A stretch of DNA of 64,000 bases from Parambassis ranga (GCF_900634625.1 NC_041031.1:13846904-13910903); one strand, 5' to 3'; shown: positions 9,566 to 23,030, numbered from the stretch's first letter. Translations and numbers: made by a program. The notes: generated from the sequence alone by a model not told the origin.

Positions 9566-12500
9566 TCACTTCTTGGATGGCTTCCGTTTGAGACTCAGGG
9601 ACCTCATGGAGCCAAACACTCTCCTACCCAAATCTTTCAGTGATCGAGACCGTTGGAGGGGCCTATGTGGAGGAGGGGAAGGAGAAAATGAAGGGGAAGA
9701 GAGAGGGGAGATTGAATGGCAGCTGCCCTCTAGGCTTTGAGAACGGGAGAGGTTAAAGAGGCTGGCAGTAGAAGACAAACGTTTGTCCTCCCCCTTCGCT
9801 CTCAGCAGTCTAATCCCTTCATCTCTGCTGAACCCCATGCCACTTTGTCCCACATCTAGGGAGGAGACCCAGTGTTGCCGCTTTGTGGAACCCTCGCTGT
9901 GGTTACCTGGTACCAGTAAGCCCTGGGACTCACTCCTGAACAGAGCCCTCCTAGAGAGCCTGAGGCTGGAGCTGCGTCTCTCCCCGTCTTCCTTCCCCCT
10001 CCTTTTTGAGAAGATGGGAGAATGATCTACTTTTGGCCTCTTGTCACCACTGCTGGATGAAGCCTTCATCCTTCTGTGCTCCCTCCTCCAACTTCCAACA
10101 CTGTTCCTCCTCCAGCCGTAACCGTACTCAGCCCTGTCCATCTCCTCCCTTTCATTTTCAGACTCTTTGCCCCAAAGGCGTCCCTCAAAACCCTTCCAGA
10201 GTTTGCTGGAGGACTTCTTGGGGGTCTGTGCTGCAGTTCGTGCCTTCGCCTCTTCCTCACCCCAAACTGAGCTGTAGTCCTCTCTCCGGGCATAGCTGCT
10301 AACTGTGGCTGCCCTGATCAACTTATGGGAGACATGCTTACCTCTATAGAGCCCCTCCCCCTCTGCCCTCTTCCACCTGCTGCTAACCTCACTTCCTCCT
10401 GCAGTCTGACGCAGTGATCCACCTCTTGGTTGGATGCCACCATGTTGCAAAGGAGAGGTCCTGGTATTGGTGCGGGGCAGGGAGCACTGGAAAGGTGCAT
10501 CTCGTCGGAAAACTGAGAGGGGGGTGGCACTCATTGATGATGACTGGAGAGGGCGTGGAGGGGAGTGACCCCGCGGGGTAGGGCGGGAGGCAGGGGAGGA
10601 GGCTGTTGAGGACGGGAGGTCAGATGGGGAAGGCATCTGCTGATAGTGACAGTGTGAGGAGTAGTGGGGAGATGGAATATGGATGGATTGATAAGGGTGG
10701 ATGGGGCTGCTGGAGTGTGAGAGAGGAGGGGTGAGGCTGGACTGAGACTGTGGAGAGTGGGTTACGCTGAGAGAGAGCTGTATTGGCCTCTGGGGATTTA
10801 GGTCAGTGTGTCTGTTATAGTCATGTGACTGATCTGTCTGAGCAGACAGGTGAGTTTTACTGTGACTCCTCATTTTGGCTGCAGTATCTGTTTGGAAGCA
10901 GTCAATATCCAGCTCCACGCCTTGCTCCATCAGCCCAACCACAACAGCTCTCGACAGGCCAGAGAGGCGGGAGATCTCCTCCACCATGGGGGAGTCTTCA
11001 CTTAGTTTTGGACTGGAGCTGGATTCCTGGATCAAACTGCTGCGCTGCGACCCAGGAGCTGATCCTGAATTTGTACCAAACACAGACTGTCCAGTCTCTG
11101 GGGGAGCACAGCTGCTCCAGTCCAATGAGCGGCAGAAGGATGATGACCCAAATGCAGAGCTGTTGCTGGATCCTGAAGGCACCTCCAGGGAACTCCGGTG
11201 GCTCAGACTGCTTGGACAAGTTGAAATGCGAGGACGAGCTCTCACTGCAGGCGTGGGTGTAGCGGAAGAAAGTGATGAGGCAGAGGCAGTGGAAGTGGAA
11301 GTAAAAGCTCCACAACTACCATTTTTGGGATTGTCCACCAGCCCACAGCTAGAATTTAAACCCGGAGTCAGGTTCAAGTTGAGGTTGAGATGTAGATTTA
11401 TGTTCAAGTCCTCTCCAGTTGCTGAAGGGAGGTTACCAAGGTTGATTGAATTTCTTGTGGCCTTTTTCCCAGAGGTGCAGAGGCTGACTCTGGCTGTGTT
11501 CCCCAGCAGAGACTTACAGGGTGTGATGCTGCCACCAGGCACAGTGGAGGGTGTACTGCGGTTGTCAAAGGCAGAAAGGGACTGGGTGGAGCCATGACCT
11601 TTGCCCGGGGTACAAAGGCCTCTGTGTGTAACTGGACCTGGGGTTGCAGCTGAAGTGAGATCAGAGGTGGAGGATTTTACACGACTATAGTGCTGACGAG
11701 CTAGCCGAGTGATGTACTGCTCCAACTGGGTGAAGGAGGGTGCGGTGGGGGGCTGCAGAGGCTGGATAGGCAGAACGACATCAGGGTTTGATTCTTCTGG
11801 TTCATCATGCTGAGGTCTCTCAGGGCTCACAGGAGCTGACTGCTCCTGGTTCTGTGAGGTGAAGAGGGGGCTCTGTAGGGCAACGGCATGCAGTGGGCTG
11901 GGGTAGGAGTACACCTCTTTGGTCCGACGGGACACCAGATCTGTGCAGTAGCGTGGATCCAGATGAGGTTTCGAATGGAGAGAGGAAGAGACGGGTTTAA
12001 CAAGGGGTAGGTATGAAGAAATCAGGGAGTCATCGAGCCCCGAGCAAAGGTCAAGAAGAAAGCTAAATCCAGTTGCTTCAAGTTCACTTGGGACTGTAAG
12101 AATCAAAAGACAGAATTTCAGGCGTCAGACTTTTATATAGATGTTCACAGTCAAATCTTTGAAGTATCATTCTGCTCCATTATGTATATTTACCCAGATA
12201 GATTTACAAGACATGGATCAATTATCTGCATCAGCTCACCGGATAGTGGCGTCTCCTCTGTTGGTTCAACATCTTCCTGGCTATTCTGGAGAACAGGCTG
12301 CACTGCACCTTCTGACCACATGATGTCAGTGTTGTCAGCAGACAGAGGAACCTGCTCCCACAGCTTCAGGGGTCTGGCAGGTGGCACCGGTCCCATGTGA
12401 GCAGGATCACTGGACACAGAGTAGCAAGAGTCCGAAAGAGAGCTTCCGCTCACTGAATAGAAACCTTGACAAAAAAATATGAATGTGTGTTAGTAACAAG

Positions 12501-15500
12501 TAACCAGTATGCCCTTTAAAAGGCTCTTTAGAAAGGCCACTGTTAGTCCTGACATCACACAAGGGCCTCCCATAGCTCTATCCAGAAAACAATGAGTTTG
12601 GATGACTCTAAATGCAGAGTTGGTAATGTCAGTAAAAACTAGCTAAACAAAGGTGAGGCGTCCCAACAGAAACTCAAACTTTACTAAAATTCCTAGAGGA
12701 AGGTGTAACTGTACTGGATCTAGTGTTTAACATGTAGGTAGTGCCCTTAAAACACACCTGCTGTAAACATTTAGACTACTCCAGCCAGCAGTATCAAAAC
12801 AAGCTTAATTACAGGCCAGGATTTTAGAAAATTAAGTAAATAGTATTATACAGAAAATAGTATTAATGATTGCATGGCAGAAATGTGTAGTTTTACTGTG
12901 AGTTTGACAGGAAAAAAATTGACAGCTAGGAAGAACGTGAATGAGTCAGCAGCAAGTCACATAGAGTGCAAGTAAACACAAGTGAGAAAGAATGTAGTTA
13001 ATGTGTAACGACAAATCTCTCAAGGTGAGCTGTGGTCATATCAAACTGTTGGTCAGGTCAGTGCTGTAATCACACAATCTGCTATTGAATACAAGGTGTG
13101 TTTTTACCTGAACTAGGTCTAGAGTCACTGTCCAAGGGGGCCACACCACTGGGGTCTGGAGTTGGGGGGGAGAGCAGGTCAGAGGGGGCATCCCAGGAAA
13201 GAGTAGACCAGCGTGAGTTACTCCCCCGGCCAGGTGTGAAGTGGGTCATCCCATCGCCTGAATTACTGCTGCAGTCTTCAGGACTGCTTTGACAGGGCAA
13301 TACCATTTTGTCCGATGGAGAGGGGGCCTACAAAGGAATTAGATGACAGGTGATGATGAGCAATAGGTAGAAAAAAAAAATCAGTGTATATGGCCGTATA
13401 AGAACACACAAAAAACAGAATGGCCTTCAACAGACAGTTGAATTGTAGCATCTTTGAAAGGCTTTCCACCACTGACACTAAGGCCGGTTTATTTAAAACA
13501 CATCTCTTGACCTTCTACGTGTTTGTGTGTTATGTGAGGAGGCGTATGGAACTGAACATCCATGATATCATTTAGCAGGCACGCACTCTCATCACATCAC
13601 GTCACACTTACCAGAACAATCAGGAATGAGGCCCCACACACTCCGACTCAACAACAAGAGTAACAATCACCCCCATCAAGTTAGCAAAGTGCCTCCATTT
13701 CCCAGATTAGTAAGAGCTCCAGAGAGTAAACCCCCCTCCTCCAATTATCCTCCAAATCCCCCTAACCATCCCTGCAAGGACAGCAGCCCAGAGCCCCTGC
13801 CTTAGTCTGATCGAGCCAAGACAACAGAGACACTGTGAGTGGCGCTGATCAATCCTCTTTTTACTGAGGAAACAATACAGGTAGTGACTCACTGCCGGGG
13901 TGACAGCAGAGGAGGGGGATACAGAGGAGAATAGGAGAAGACAGATGACGTAACAAAGAGGAGCCAGAGTGGCAGAAGGAACGAGTAGAGGGGGGTGGGA
14001 GCGAGGAGGAAACAGGGACAGAAGGGAGGAAAAGTGGGTGAAAGAGTTTCAGAATTTGATTTGTCTCCCTCACAACTCTGTGAAATCCTGTCCCCTGTGT
14101 TTTTCCCCTGTGAATCTACAGTGAGTTGTGGCTGAGTGGGTGACCAAAACCAGCGAGAGGGACAAAAAACAAGAAAAGAGAGAAAAATAAGGGAATGAGT
14201 CACTGAGAGAATGAAAGGGAGGGTGAGGTGGGGAAAGGGTGGTAAGCGGTTGCCGGGTGAGAGAGAAGGGCATCTTGAAGGACCCCCCACCCACCCTGCC
14301 TCCCCCACACTCCCCCACACTCCCCTTGACAAATAACCCCCCCCCCCACACACACACACACACACTTCTATAATATCCTTACAGCCAGCCGCCCCCTACT
14401 CACCAAAGCTACAGCTGCTCGCTCTCTAACTCTCACTCGCTTCTCCTCCCACACAACAGCACAACAGGCCCAGAGAAATATTTAACTCATCCACACACAG
14501 TCCAATCTTGACGTGACTTACACTTGCGTGTGTCACTGCAATTTTTTTTCCTTTCTGCCATAAAGTGTTAGAATGTTACATTAGTGCATGCTTAAATATC
14601 TGAAATATCCCTTTAAAAAGCATCTTAAATATCTGCCTCTCCATAGCGTCCCTCAGCAGCATAATGCAGTGCACATTACAGGATATAATGTTACACGGTG
14701 ACCAGCACATGATCAAATCATAGGTGGGGGTCTGCTCGGAGCTCTGTAATATGATATTGCTTCATGCAAGGGAGGAGAGGAGGAGCGCAGCGGCTCCTCA
14801 TAATGTTATGGGTCGATTGGATAATAATGCACCTCCTCTTAAGAGCTGCATTACGTCTTCAGCTGGGAGACAGAATAATTTGGCCAAACCAAATAGGAGG
14901 GAGCGACATGAGACGTACGCACTATTTATTGTTGCATGCTTCTACTGAATTTAGAAAGATGAGTACTTCTGTCGTCTTCAGCAATGAGCAAAGCTTTTCG
15001 GGACCATTCATGTGAATGGAAAAAAAAAGTATCAACGTTACAAGACTTTTTTTTTGGTTTGTGTGACTTCAGAAAGATCCTGAGGCAAAAGACAAATACA
15101 CAAAAGCTGTTTCACTCCACAGGTCAGGGTAATGACTCTCCATGTAAGGAGATGCTTTACAGACTTCATTTCAGAACAGGCTGGCCTCAGTGGTGAATGA
15201 GGAGTCATTTTCTCAATTAATTGATCAGTTGTTTGGCCTATTGAACATCTCAGCCACTTCTTTTTTCGAACCAGAACTCCAAGATATTCAGCTTCGACAA
15301 AAAAGGAGAATTAATTTTACATTTGAGACATAAAAACTAAAGAATTGTTGTACTTCGGGAGGCTCTGCAGCACATTCCTCCCATCTCTCAATCTTTTCTT
15401 GTAGTATATGCAGAGTTTATAATCTATTTATACAAACTGCTTTAATATGTGTGCATTCCTTCCACAAGCATTACAGATAAGCCATTGTTTCATGTTTCTG

Positions 15501-17731
15501 AACTGCTTGAAAAAAAAAAACAAATGTCATTTTTCCATCACACACACCAACATACAGCCCTAATCCTGACCCGACTCTCTCTCTCTCTTTCTGGTATTAC
15601 ACAGAGCAGAGATGAATCACATTTCAAGAGTTTAATTCCAAAATGAAAAAAAACAAAGCTGGTGGAGTAGAGAGCATTAAAGTCTGAGTCATCCAATCCT
15701 CAGCTTACGCTTATATTTTTAAAAGCAGAACAATAATGAATGTTTTTTGAAGCGATGACTGATGAATTAAAGATATAAATGACAATAATGTGGATAAAAC
15801 TTGACCTCTAGTAAATAAAAACAGCAGGCATCTATCTGCTTTCTCAGTCTCCTGCTGCTGGTCACTTTCGCAACACAGCAGTTTGTTTCCATTTATGCAA
15901 ACACTTGTGTGTTTGTGTTGGTGAAGTTTGGCCCTGACAAAAAAAACAAAAAGGGAGGGGGGCAGCGTGCCAGGCTGTTCTGCCACACCGGCAGCTCCCT
16001 TCAGAGGTGAGAATGAGCAATGCTGCCCGGCCTGTCCACAGGATCAGCTCAGCACCGCAGGGGGAAGCACAGAGAGGGAGAGAGAGGGAGAGGTGGGCGG
16101 TGATGAGACACACTTCATGCAGATGCCCTCTTCCTCAGATGGGACTGCCATTTCTGTCACTGCACTGATAAAAACTGATTATTCCAAGCACCTACTCAGA
16201 CCTGTGATTTCATATTATTCTGTCCAATAAATCTAAAGAGGCCACCTCAGCTACAGCCATGTATTAATATGCAGCTGGCTGCTGACTAACACCGCTCTCC
16301 TGTATCAGAAACACATATTCACAGTGTAATAACAGTGTGTGCGAGGTGACCACAGTCTCCACTGCAGCTACAGTGAAATGTAGCCACTGATGGCCTGTTT
16401 CAGGTCTGAGAATGACGCCATCTGAAGCAATAATAACTTTTGAAATGTACTGAAGTTTAGTTGCTTCGCCTTTGCAGTGGAAAGCTGTTCTTCTGTCTTA
16501 AAGGTTCAGTGTGTATTGCCTGTGCAATGTCAATTACAACATGACTTAAAAAAAACGAGACTTCTCTGACTATCACTGAACATTTTTCAGCACCAGCTCT
16601 CTCTGCTGCTCTTCAGATTCACCACTTCCTCGCCAAATACCATTTTTAGAATAATTAATACATTTCTAACCTGAAAATCCTGGTGGATGCATACACCCAC
16701 ATATTGATGACTTCACGGGTTCAGATTTAGTTCATGTTCACAAATAATGGATCAGAGCAGCTCCAGGTTCAGTATCCAGGCCTCAGGATGAGACCTGTTC
16801 ACATCCTGTCCTCCTGTATCACATGTCAACCTACATTCCCCACATTTCCAACACACACAAAAACACACCTGTATCCATTTCAGGGCAAGTTTGGGAATGG
16901 GGTGCTGTATGTTAGTGGGTGTGTTTGGTGACAGCGGGTCAGGAGCACTGAGAATTTCACAATAACAATATCAATCTGCACCTTTTAGACAGACCGTGTT
17001 GATCAGCTTGATTTAAATGCAATCTGGGTACCAAAGTGACCTTTAGAGTCGATGAACAAACCGGTCAGAGCCAAAACAATGCAGCAGTGTCTGGTTGCTG
17101 GCTCGTGTATTAATACCTGCACCTGATTTTAGCGCCTGTGTCGTCCCAGCACATCCTCCTGTGTAACCTTGAGCCAGGGACCAGAGCCAGCCAGACAGGA
17201 GCTGGTCCTGGTTCCCTGACCTCTTTGACATTTGCTCCATGTGACGGTCACACACTGCTGCTGTACATAATGATCGGGTCTACACGCTCGGATGGTCTCT
17301 GGCACCATCCCAATCAATTGGGTATTCAGCTCTCCGCACAGCCATGCGCCGCCAGGCAGCGATAAAATCTGTCTCCCGAGCCGCGGAGGGACCGGCTCGT
17401 TGGCAGATCACCATCTTCCCCCCATTCATATTTAATAATCTCGCCATGTAGAGATGTGACAGACGCGCGGACTGACCTGTTGCCTGCGGGATGTCGCAGA
17501 GCCATGCTCGGCATCAGGGGCAGCGCTCTTTGTGGTTCCGTCGCCTTCCTCCGCCCGTGGCTCCTCGGCGTTGGATCTGTCGTCCAGCGCGGCGTCCACC
17601 ATCTCCAGGTGTTTGCACCTGAGCACCTCCAGCTCCAGCACCCCGGCCAGTGTCGCTTTGAGGCGCTCTCCGATGCGGACCCGTTCGCTGCCCGACCAGA
17701 GCGAGTTAACGCAGCTGCGGCGTGCAGCCAT
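9566..17731 (-). CDS. dact4: Dapper/Dact family protein, probably Dact4
   Basis: Four exons: 17477-17731, 13108-13327, 12240-12464 and 9566-12093, summing in frame to 3228 nt (1075 residues). Four exons is the usual Dact layout. Exon 1 has RLKATLAGVLELEVLRCKHL, matching the family's N-terminal helix; exons 2-3 join at DSDSRPSSGFYSVSGSS, a family hallmark; exon 4 has DPRYCTDLVSRRTKEVYSYP followed by SPLHAVALQSPLF, the second hallmark. The rest is Ser-rich and low complexity, ending in a basic segment (LGRRVFGSMRSLSLKRKPSKK, last residues). Dact proteins are intracellular adaptors for Dishevelled in Wnt signalling and also affect TGF-beta receptors. Oddly, the leucine zipper expected before the DSDSRPSSG motif is not seen, and the C-terminus lacks the MTTV-type PDZ ligand. 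The name dact4 rests on divergence from Dact1-3 and on the neighbourhood, and is an inference. The frame upstream of ATG 17731 has no earlier ATG before a stop. It is divergent from the LC3-like gene. Confidence 0.78.
14337..14365. repeat. Poly-C / CA microsatellite in dact intron 1
   Basis: A run of C residues followed by about ten CA dinucleotides, inside the 4.1-kb first intron of the Dact gene (13328-17476). I saw no convincing extra exon or other element in that intron. Confidence 0.85.
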
Positions 17732-17734
17732 CCT

Positions 17735-18310
17735 CGTCGGGGAGCCCGCCAGGCGGAACCGGGGCGCACCGCTGACTGACCACCGCTCAGATACCGTGCG
17801 ACGGATGAGAGGAATCAACGGGCTACGGTCCAGAACCACAGAGAGCGACACAGGTCCGGATGAGCGATACTAACATAGCAGCGTTTGGATTTAGCGCAGA
17901 TATAAACCTGTCCATCTGTAACGTGCCATGCAGCCTCAGGCAGCCCCGCTGACTGGCACAAGACGAGAATCAATGAATCCTCCGGAAGACTGAAGACACA
18001 CCAACGAGCGGCGTCTCGTGCTGGCACAAGCTGGACTTCCTGCTGACATTGTCCTCTTATTACTGTCACTTGTTCGTTTGGAGGTCCAGTGGAATTACCC
18101 GCGGCGCCGGACTCCGTGCGCTGCGTCCCCAATGAGACAATGCAACAGACAGACAGAGGCTGATAGCGTTACATGTGGGAGCGGGCAGAGGGGAGGAGGA
18201 GCCGCTGCACCCCGAGCTGAGCTGCGATTGGACGGTGAAGTTTTTCGAATGGACGCATTAAAACAAATCCGCGGACTGTCCAACTTGTTCAGAAGGCCAG
18301 AGGACAAAAA
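17735..18310 (-). promoter_or_regulatory. Likely dact promoter / CpG-rich 5' region
   Basis: GC- and CpG-rich DNA from about 17450 through 18280 covers exon 1 and upstream sequence of the - strand Dact gene. ATTGG on the + strand at about 18226 reads as CCAAT on the gene strand. No TATA box is obvious, consistent with a CpG-island type promoter. From 18310 to about 19400 the DNA is A/T-rich and featureless up to the LC3 promoter. Confidence 0.4.
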
Positions 18311-19423
18311 TCACTCATGATAACTGATGGATTAGTAGTAGATCAGCTAGGATCAATAAATCAGTAGGGCCCATCTGAACATAATAGAATAATCTGAACT
18401 TTAATTTCAGAATTTTTAGAGTAGGTATTTGTGGGATGAATTTTCTACATAATATAAAAGTGTTCGTGTGAACCTGTGGCCCTAACTCTGATTCAGGCTG
18501 AGCACCACAGATCTCCAGAGACCAAAGTTTGACTGTTTGTGGCAAAAATTCCCGAAAAAACTTCCAAATACGTTTCAATACAGTTTCAATATTATCTCAT
18601 CTGCATATATTTGGCTTATAAAGGAGAAAACTGTATTAATTAGATTTATATTCGACACATTTTTAAAGCTACAGGAGAAATCTCTTAGGATTGGTGTAAA
18701 GATACCACATGGGGCCACATTTCACCCAGCAGAGGGCGCTCTTCTCCCACACACAGCATCTGTCCCTGACCTTGTGTCCATAGACTGCTGGCTCACACAC
18801 AGCCTCCAAAGCTGAACCAACACAAACTGAACCCTGCATTGAACTAAATGTGAAGTGCTTTATAAGCGTGGAGGTGGGAGCATCTTTCATTCCATTATTT
18901 GCTGACTGACTGACACACACATACATGATGTGATCACAGGGCAGATGGGCTTTGAGAAATCTGGGTACAACAACAAAAACCTCATGACACTTGTGTCTGC
19001 CTCTCAGATATGTGAAAGCTGCAGTGTATTGATCCTGATCTCTGTCAGCCATGGCTAAATGAGGAGTCACGACGACAAGACGGCCAACATGGCTATCAAC
19101 AGACAGGGAGGTCAAAGCTCAGAAACTGATCAATTTCTGATAATAATGGAGGAGGCATTGGGTTATGTGGTTGTTAGGCCCCCTCAGGAGCGTGTCATGT
19201 GTTGTTTATGCTCCTCTTAGTGTCCCTGCAGCTCATTACGCTGGTTTCTTCATGTCCTCTGTGTACGTGGCCACAAGATTGCAGGCAGTTGTGAGAATGT
19301 TCAGTGAGATAACCAGTAGGTGTGAATCTGGTCTGAAAGCTGCATCCACACGCGCTAAGTGTGTCTCTTGTTTGTTGGTTTTCAAATTTCGGCTCCTCCC
19401 TGCCCTGTCCTGCTATAAAACAC

Positions 19424-19430
19424 CAGCGGG
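19424..19430 (+). promoter_or_regulatory. TATA box of the LC3C-like gene
   Basis: TATAAAA lies 147 bp before the start codon, followed at the usual distance by a plausible start-site region and an uninterrupted leader. It is embedded in GC-rich sequence. A focused TATA promoter contrasts with the other promoters in the window and suggests inducible or tissue-specific expression. Confidence 0.6.
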
Positions 19431-19570
19431 CACAGCAGCTTGCTGGTGTTTGCTTAGAACTTCCACCCGAGGGGACTTCACTTGTCAGCCCGGGGCAAGA
19501 CCGCCACGCCACTCCAACACCGGCGCCATCACCACCGGTTTCAGCAAACCGTCCTAAGCAACACACAAAA

Positions 19571-20306
19571 ATGGCTCCCTTTGAGAAATCCATGGAGATG
19601 ATGCCCTTCAAGCAGAGGAAATGCCTCGGTAAGACCCCGACTTCCACTGGTTCTCAGTTTAAAAATAAAATTGTGTATAAAGCAGTTTGAACAATTTTCT
19701 CTTCAGCAACAAGAAAAGATGAAGTGTGCAGCATTCGATCTAAATTCCCCAACAAGCTCCCTGTGAGTAGGTTTAAATTCAGTATTCACCACACTGTGTG
19801 TGTGTGTTTTTGAACTACATGATGTCACAGGTGTGTTTTTGTTTCTTTGTCTTCAGGTGATTGTTGAACGTTACGTCCGTGAAAAGACTCTCCCCCTGTT
19901 GGACAAAACAAAGTTTCTGGTTCCCTTTGAGCTCACTTTGGGTCAGTTCCTCTGCCTCCTCAGGTACAGCAACAAAAAACTTGTACTCACACACAAACAG
20001 ACACACACAGACACACACCTTTGTCTCTGACTCGCAGCCTTTTTCTTCTTTCACAAGCTGTTAGATTTGTCATTCCGCCCCTTCACATCCTCTCTTTCTT
20101 TGTCCTCTCAACTCAGGAATAAGATCGCTTTGGACTCCACCCAGGCCCTGTTCCTCCTGGTAGCAGAGAGGAGTATGTCCTCTATGTCCTCCAGCATGGG
20201 CGAGGTGTACTCTCGCTACAGAGACCCCGATGGCTTCCTCTACATCACCTATGCCTCACAGGAGATGTTTGGAGCTCCTCTGCCAGCAGCCACGCCACCT
20301 TGCTGA
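19571..20306 (+). CDS. map1lc3cl: LC3-family autophagy protein (MAP1LC3C-like)
   Basis: Four exons: 19571-19628, 19707-19762, 19857-19963 and 20117-20306. Together they make 411 nt, 136 residues. Residues 12-19 (PFKQRKCL) match the LC3C-type N-terminal arm, followed by IRSKFPNKLPVIVERY and DKTKFLVPFELT of the ubiquitin-like fold and then DPDGFLYITYASQEMFG. Gly126 is the conserved residue exposed by ATG4 cleavage and joined to phosphatidylethanolamine by the ATG7/ATG3/ATG12-5-16 system; ten residues (APLPAATPPC) would be removed. The mature protein coats autophagosome membranes and binds LIR motifs of cargo receptors. The N-terminal PFKQRK and length favour LC3C over LC3A/B or GABARAP. The surface between residues 75 and 110 differs from LC3A/B, so LIR preference may differ. 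It is divergent from dact and convergent with ehd1. Confidence 0.9.
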
Positions 20307-20781
20307 GCTACAACAAGATATTTTATTTTAAATGAACTGAACAGTCAGAGTTGAGGGGAAAATTGACAAACTGAGCCACTAGTCCCTGTTTTTGTGGCCC
20401 CAAACTACACAGCTGCCTACCTCGACCCCTCACCTCACAGCTGGCTAACACCAGACAAGGATGGACCGGTCTCACGCTGATGAAGGTTTTAGTTTGGATT
20501 GATTGGTTTAGGCCTGTTTTTGTTAAGGTAACCTTGTTTACGGAAGCACATTTTGTCTGTTTACAACTCAGAAAATGTTATTTCTTCTTTGGGTTCATAC
20601 AAAAAACACAGTTTTAACATGACGGCAGTACAACCTGTGTAGTGGAGCTACAACAGCCTTCTCCGACCAAAAAAAAAAAAAACAGGGTGAAACAGACTTC
20701 TTAGCACTTATCGCTCCTTTGTCCTCATGTTTTTTTCCTTGTCTTTCCTTAAAAAATGTGAAAGCATCCAACAGACAGAAC

Positions 20782-20787
20782 AATAAA
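20782..20787 (+). terminator. LC3C-like gene polyadenylation signal
   Basis: AATAAA about 475 bp after the stop codon on the gene strand. This is the best candidate 3' end for the LC3C-like transcript. Confidence 0.5.
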
Positions 20788-20799
20788 CTACTGTCCTTT

Positions 20800-23025
20800 A
20801 AATTGCTGACTTTTTGTGTTATTTGCATGTTTTTGTTTCACACTGCTGAGAAAAGACAAACTTTCAGGCAACAGGTGCATTTTAGGTCAATGGTTAATCT
20901 TGAGCAGGCTGGACAACACTGAGAAAAATATGATCATATATTAACCTTTTACGGTTGTGATTATGGACAGCCCACTCATTTGTACTCACACATACAGATG
21001 TTTCATTCCTCAACTGTCTCTGAAAAGTGGCATCTTCCTCCCACATGACTGTGTTATATAAACCCGACCCAGTCAACTCTGTGTGTGTGGGGTCAGTGTG
21101 TCAGGGGGTTATTTTTAGATGAGAAAGGGACAAACGTGACCTGAAACACATTGAGACTGAGAGGTGGAAAAAAAGAAAAAACAGTCAGTGTAGTCATATA
21201 AAAACAAAAGAAGCAAGGAAAAACAAGGAAAAAGCTAAATTCTCTATAAACAGGAGGAAGAGGGGGAAGAAAGAGGGGGAGGAAAAAGAGTCAAGGGACA
21301 GACAGGAAAAAGGAAACGGTGTAAAGGAAAGATATACAGTCAGAGAAGGGTCCAACTATCCAAACGCACAGCTTGCAGTCAGTCGTACGGCCTCTTAATT
21401 CACACCACTGTGGGCATTCCAGCAGCTTTCTGTCAATACATTACCATCAGTGAACAGGAGGAACCCAGCAGCTGTAATTATCTCACAGTTTGTCTCATTT
21501 ACAATAACTGTCGCTAAAATTAAACCATGGAATTATTTACATACATACAGGAAGTTTGTCAAAGCAGCACAGCAGTGCAAAAAGTTACATAATCTAACAT
21601 ACAACTGTATCTGCACTGCAAAGCACTAGTCTGGATACTATGGCACACTGCAGGATCCACAGGTTTGAATCCCTGGGTCAGCATGAATTACTGTGATCCT
21701 GCTGCGTGTGCACTAAGAACAGAACAAATAAGGGAAACAATTGTAGAAAAATTACAATTAATAAATCAATAATGACGTTAGATTACTTTAGCCATAAAGT
21801 TCCATTGTACTAGAGAGAAGGCAGGAACCTCTACTGGCTAATACCATAAAAACTCTGTGAATATATTTAGCTTTTACTGTGTATGTGCTGACATAACATT
21901 GATTGTCTTTATAATTTATATGCTTTACTGGTCTATCTATGAACTCTATATAACACCATGGAACCCCTATATTAATCAAAATTATGCTGGCTTAAACCAA
22001 AGCATCTGCCTGTTACAACTTACTGCGGCGCAAGAGGGCGCTTGTGGCTCTGATCACAGATGGAGTACCATGTGTATCTGACTGTTAACCTGGTGACTCA
22101 ATGTGCTGAATTTTAATGAGAGTGAGTGTGCCGCTGAGACATGCATGCATGACTGTTGAGTGACGTAACAAAATGAAGGTGGATGAGATGCTTTCTGTTG
22201 TAATTCTGTTGTTGCAGAAATAAGAAAATACCAGAAAAACAAACGTGTCCAACAGGAAGATGACAGATGTGGCTGTGTGGGAAAAATGCAAACATACATG
22301 AGAGGGCATGAAGAGAAAGACTTTGTGTAATTGTTGGCACTGCTTCATTCAGTTGGCAGATTTTTCTGACAAGAACCAGGAGGAAAACACCTGATAAAAA
22401 TCAGCTGGTTCACATCTCAGTTTTCTTTATTTGAATCTGACCTGCTCAGGTTATATAACAGTGCAGTTGTATGAGGAGAACATGTAGAGGCAACATATAT
22501 TCAGACTCATAGGAGCATAGAGTATGAGACCACTTCCAGTCTTTCTGTTTGTGATTTGTGGACTGAATCTTTGCAAATTGTCTCCATGTATCATCCAAGT
22601 GCTCCAGAGAAAGTCACCAGAAGTGCCAACTACCACTGTTTTCAGTGCACCCTCACAAAAATGCAGAATGAAGTGACTTGTTTGAAGGGTTTATTACCTT
22701 ATAAGTCCTCCTGAGGCCTATGGATCTGACTCCTTTTGGCCCACAGGGGGCAGTAGACTACACAGAAACCATTTGGATGAGTGCCTTAAGTAAAATATCT
22801 CTGGGTGACCTCTGGCTGACACAGTCCTTGAAATGACCCTTTATGACAAAAAATTACAAAACAAAAGCACAAAACTATGATTCAATTTAGGTTTATTCAG
22901 CAAATATTTAAGTTTTCCCCAGTTTGAATACAACTAAGCAACACTTAAAGGCCTTTGTATCGTTATGTGTCATTGAAAGATTAAACACAAATCCACATTA
23001 TGCATGGTACAGTACTCCTTTTTAT
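20800..23025. other. Convergent spacer between the LC3C-like gene and ehd1
   Basis: About 2.2 kb of A/T-rich DNA with no convincing exon on either strand. A purine-rich stretch (many GGAGGAAGAGG and AAAAAG runs) occupies about 21160-21320. I saw no recognisable transposable element. Confidence 0.55.
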
Positions 23026-23030
23026 TTATC

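Noticed and set aside
10783..11597. Open frames of 159 and 240 codons on the + strand
   Set aside because: They are antisense to the long Ser-rich exon 4 of the Dact gene, whose motifs and splice phases are on the - strand.
13707..13892. Candidate leucine-zipper exon for the Dact gene in its first intron
   Set aside because: The frame gives no heptads and no acceptor/donor pair with the phase required between exons 1 and 2.
17732..17851. Earlier start for the Dact protein at 17851
   Set aside because: The codon is GTG, and a stop lies upstream in the same frame; the first ATG is at 17731.
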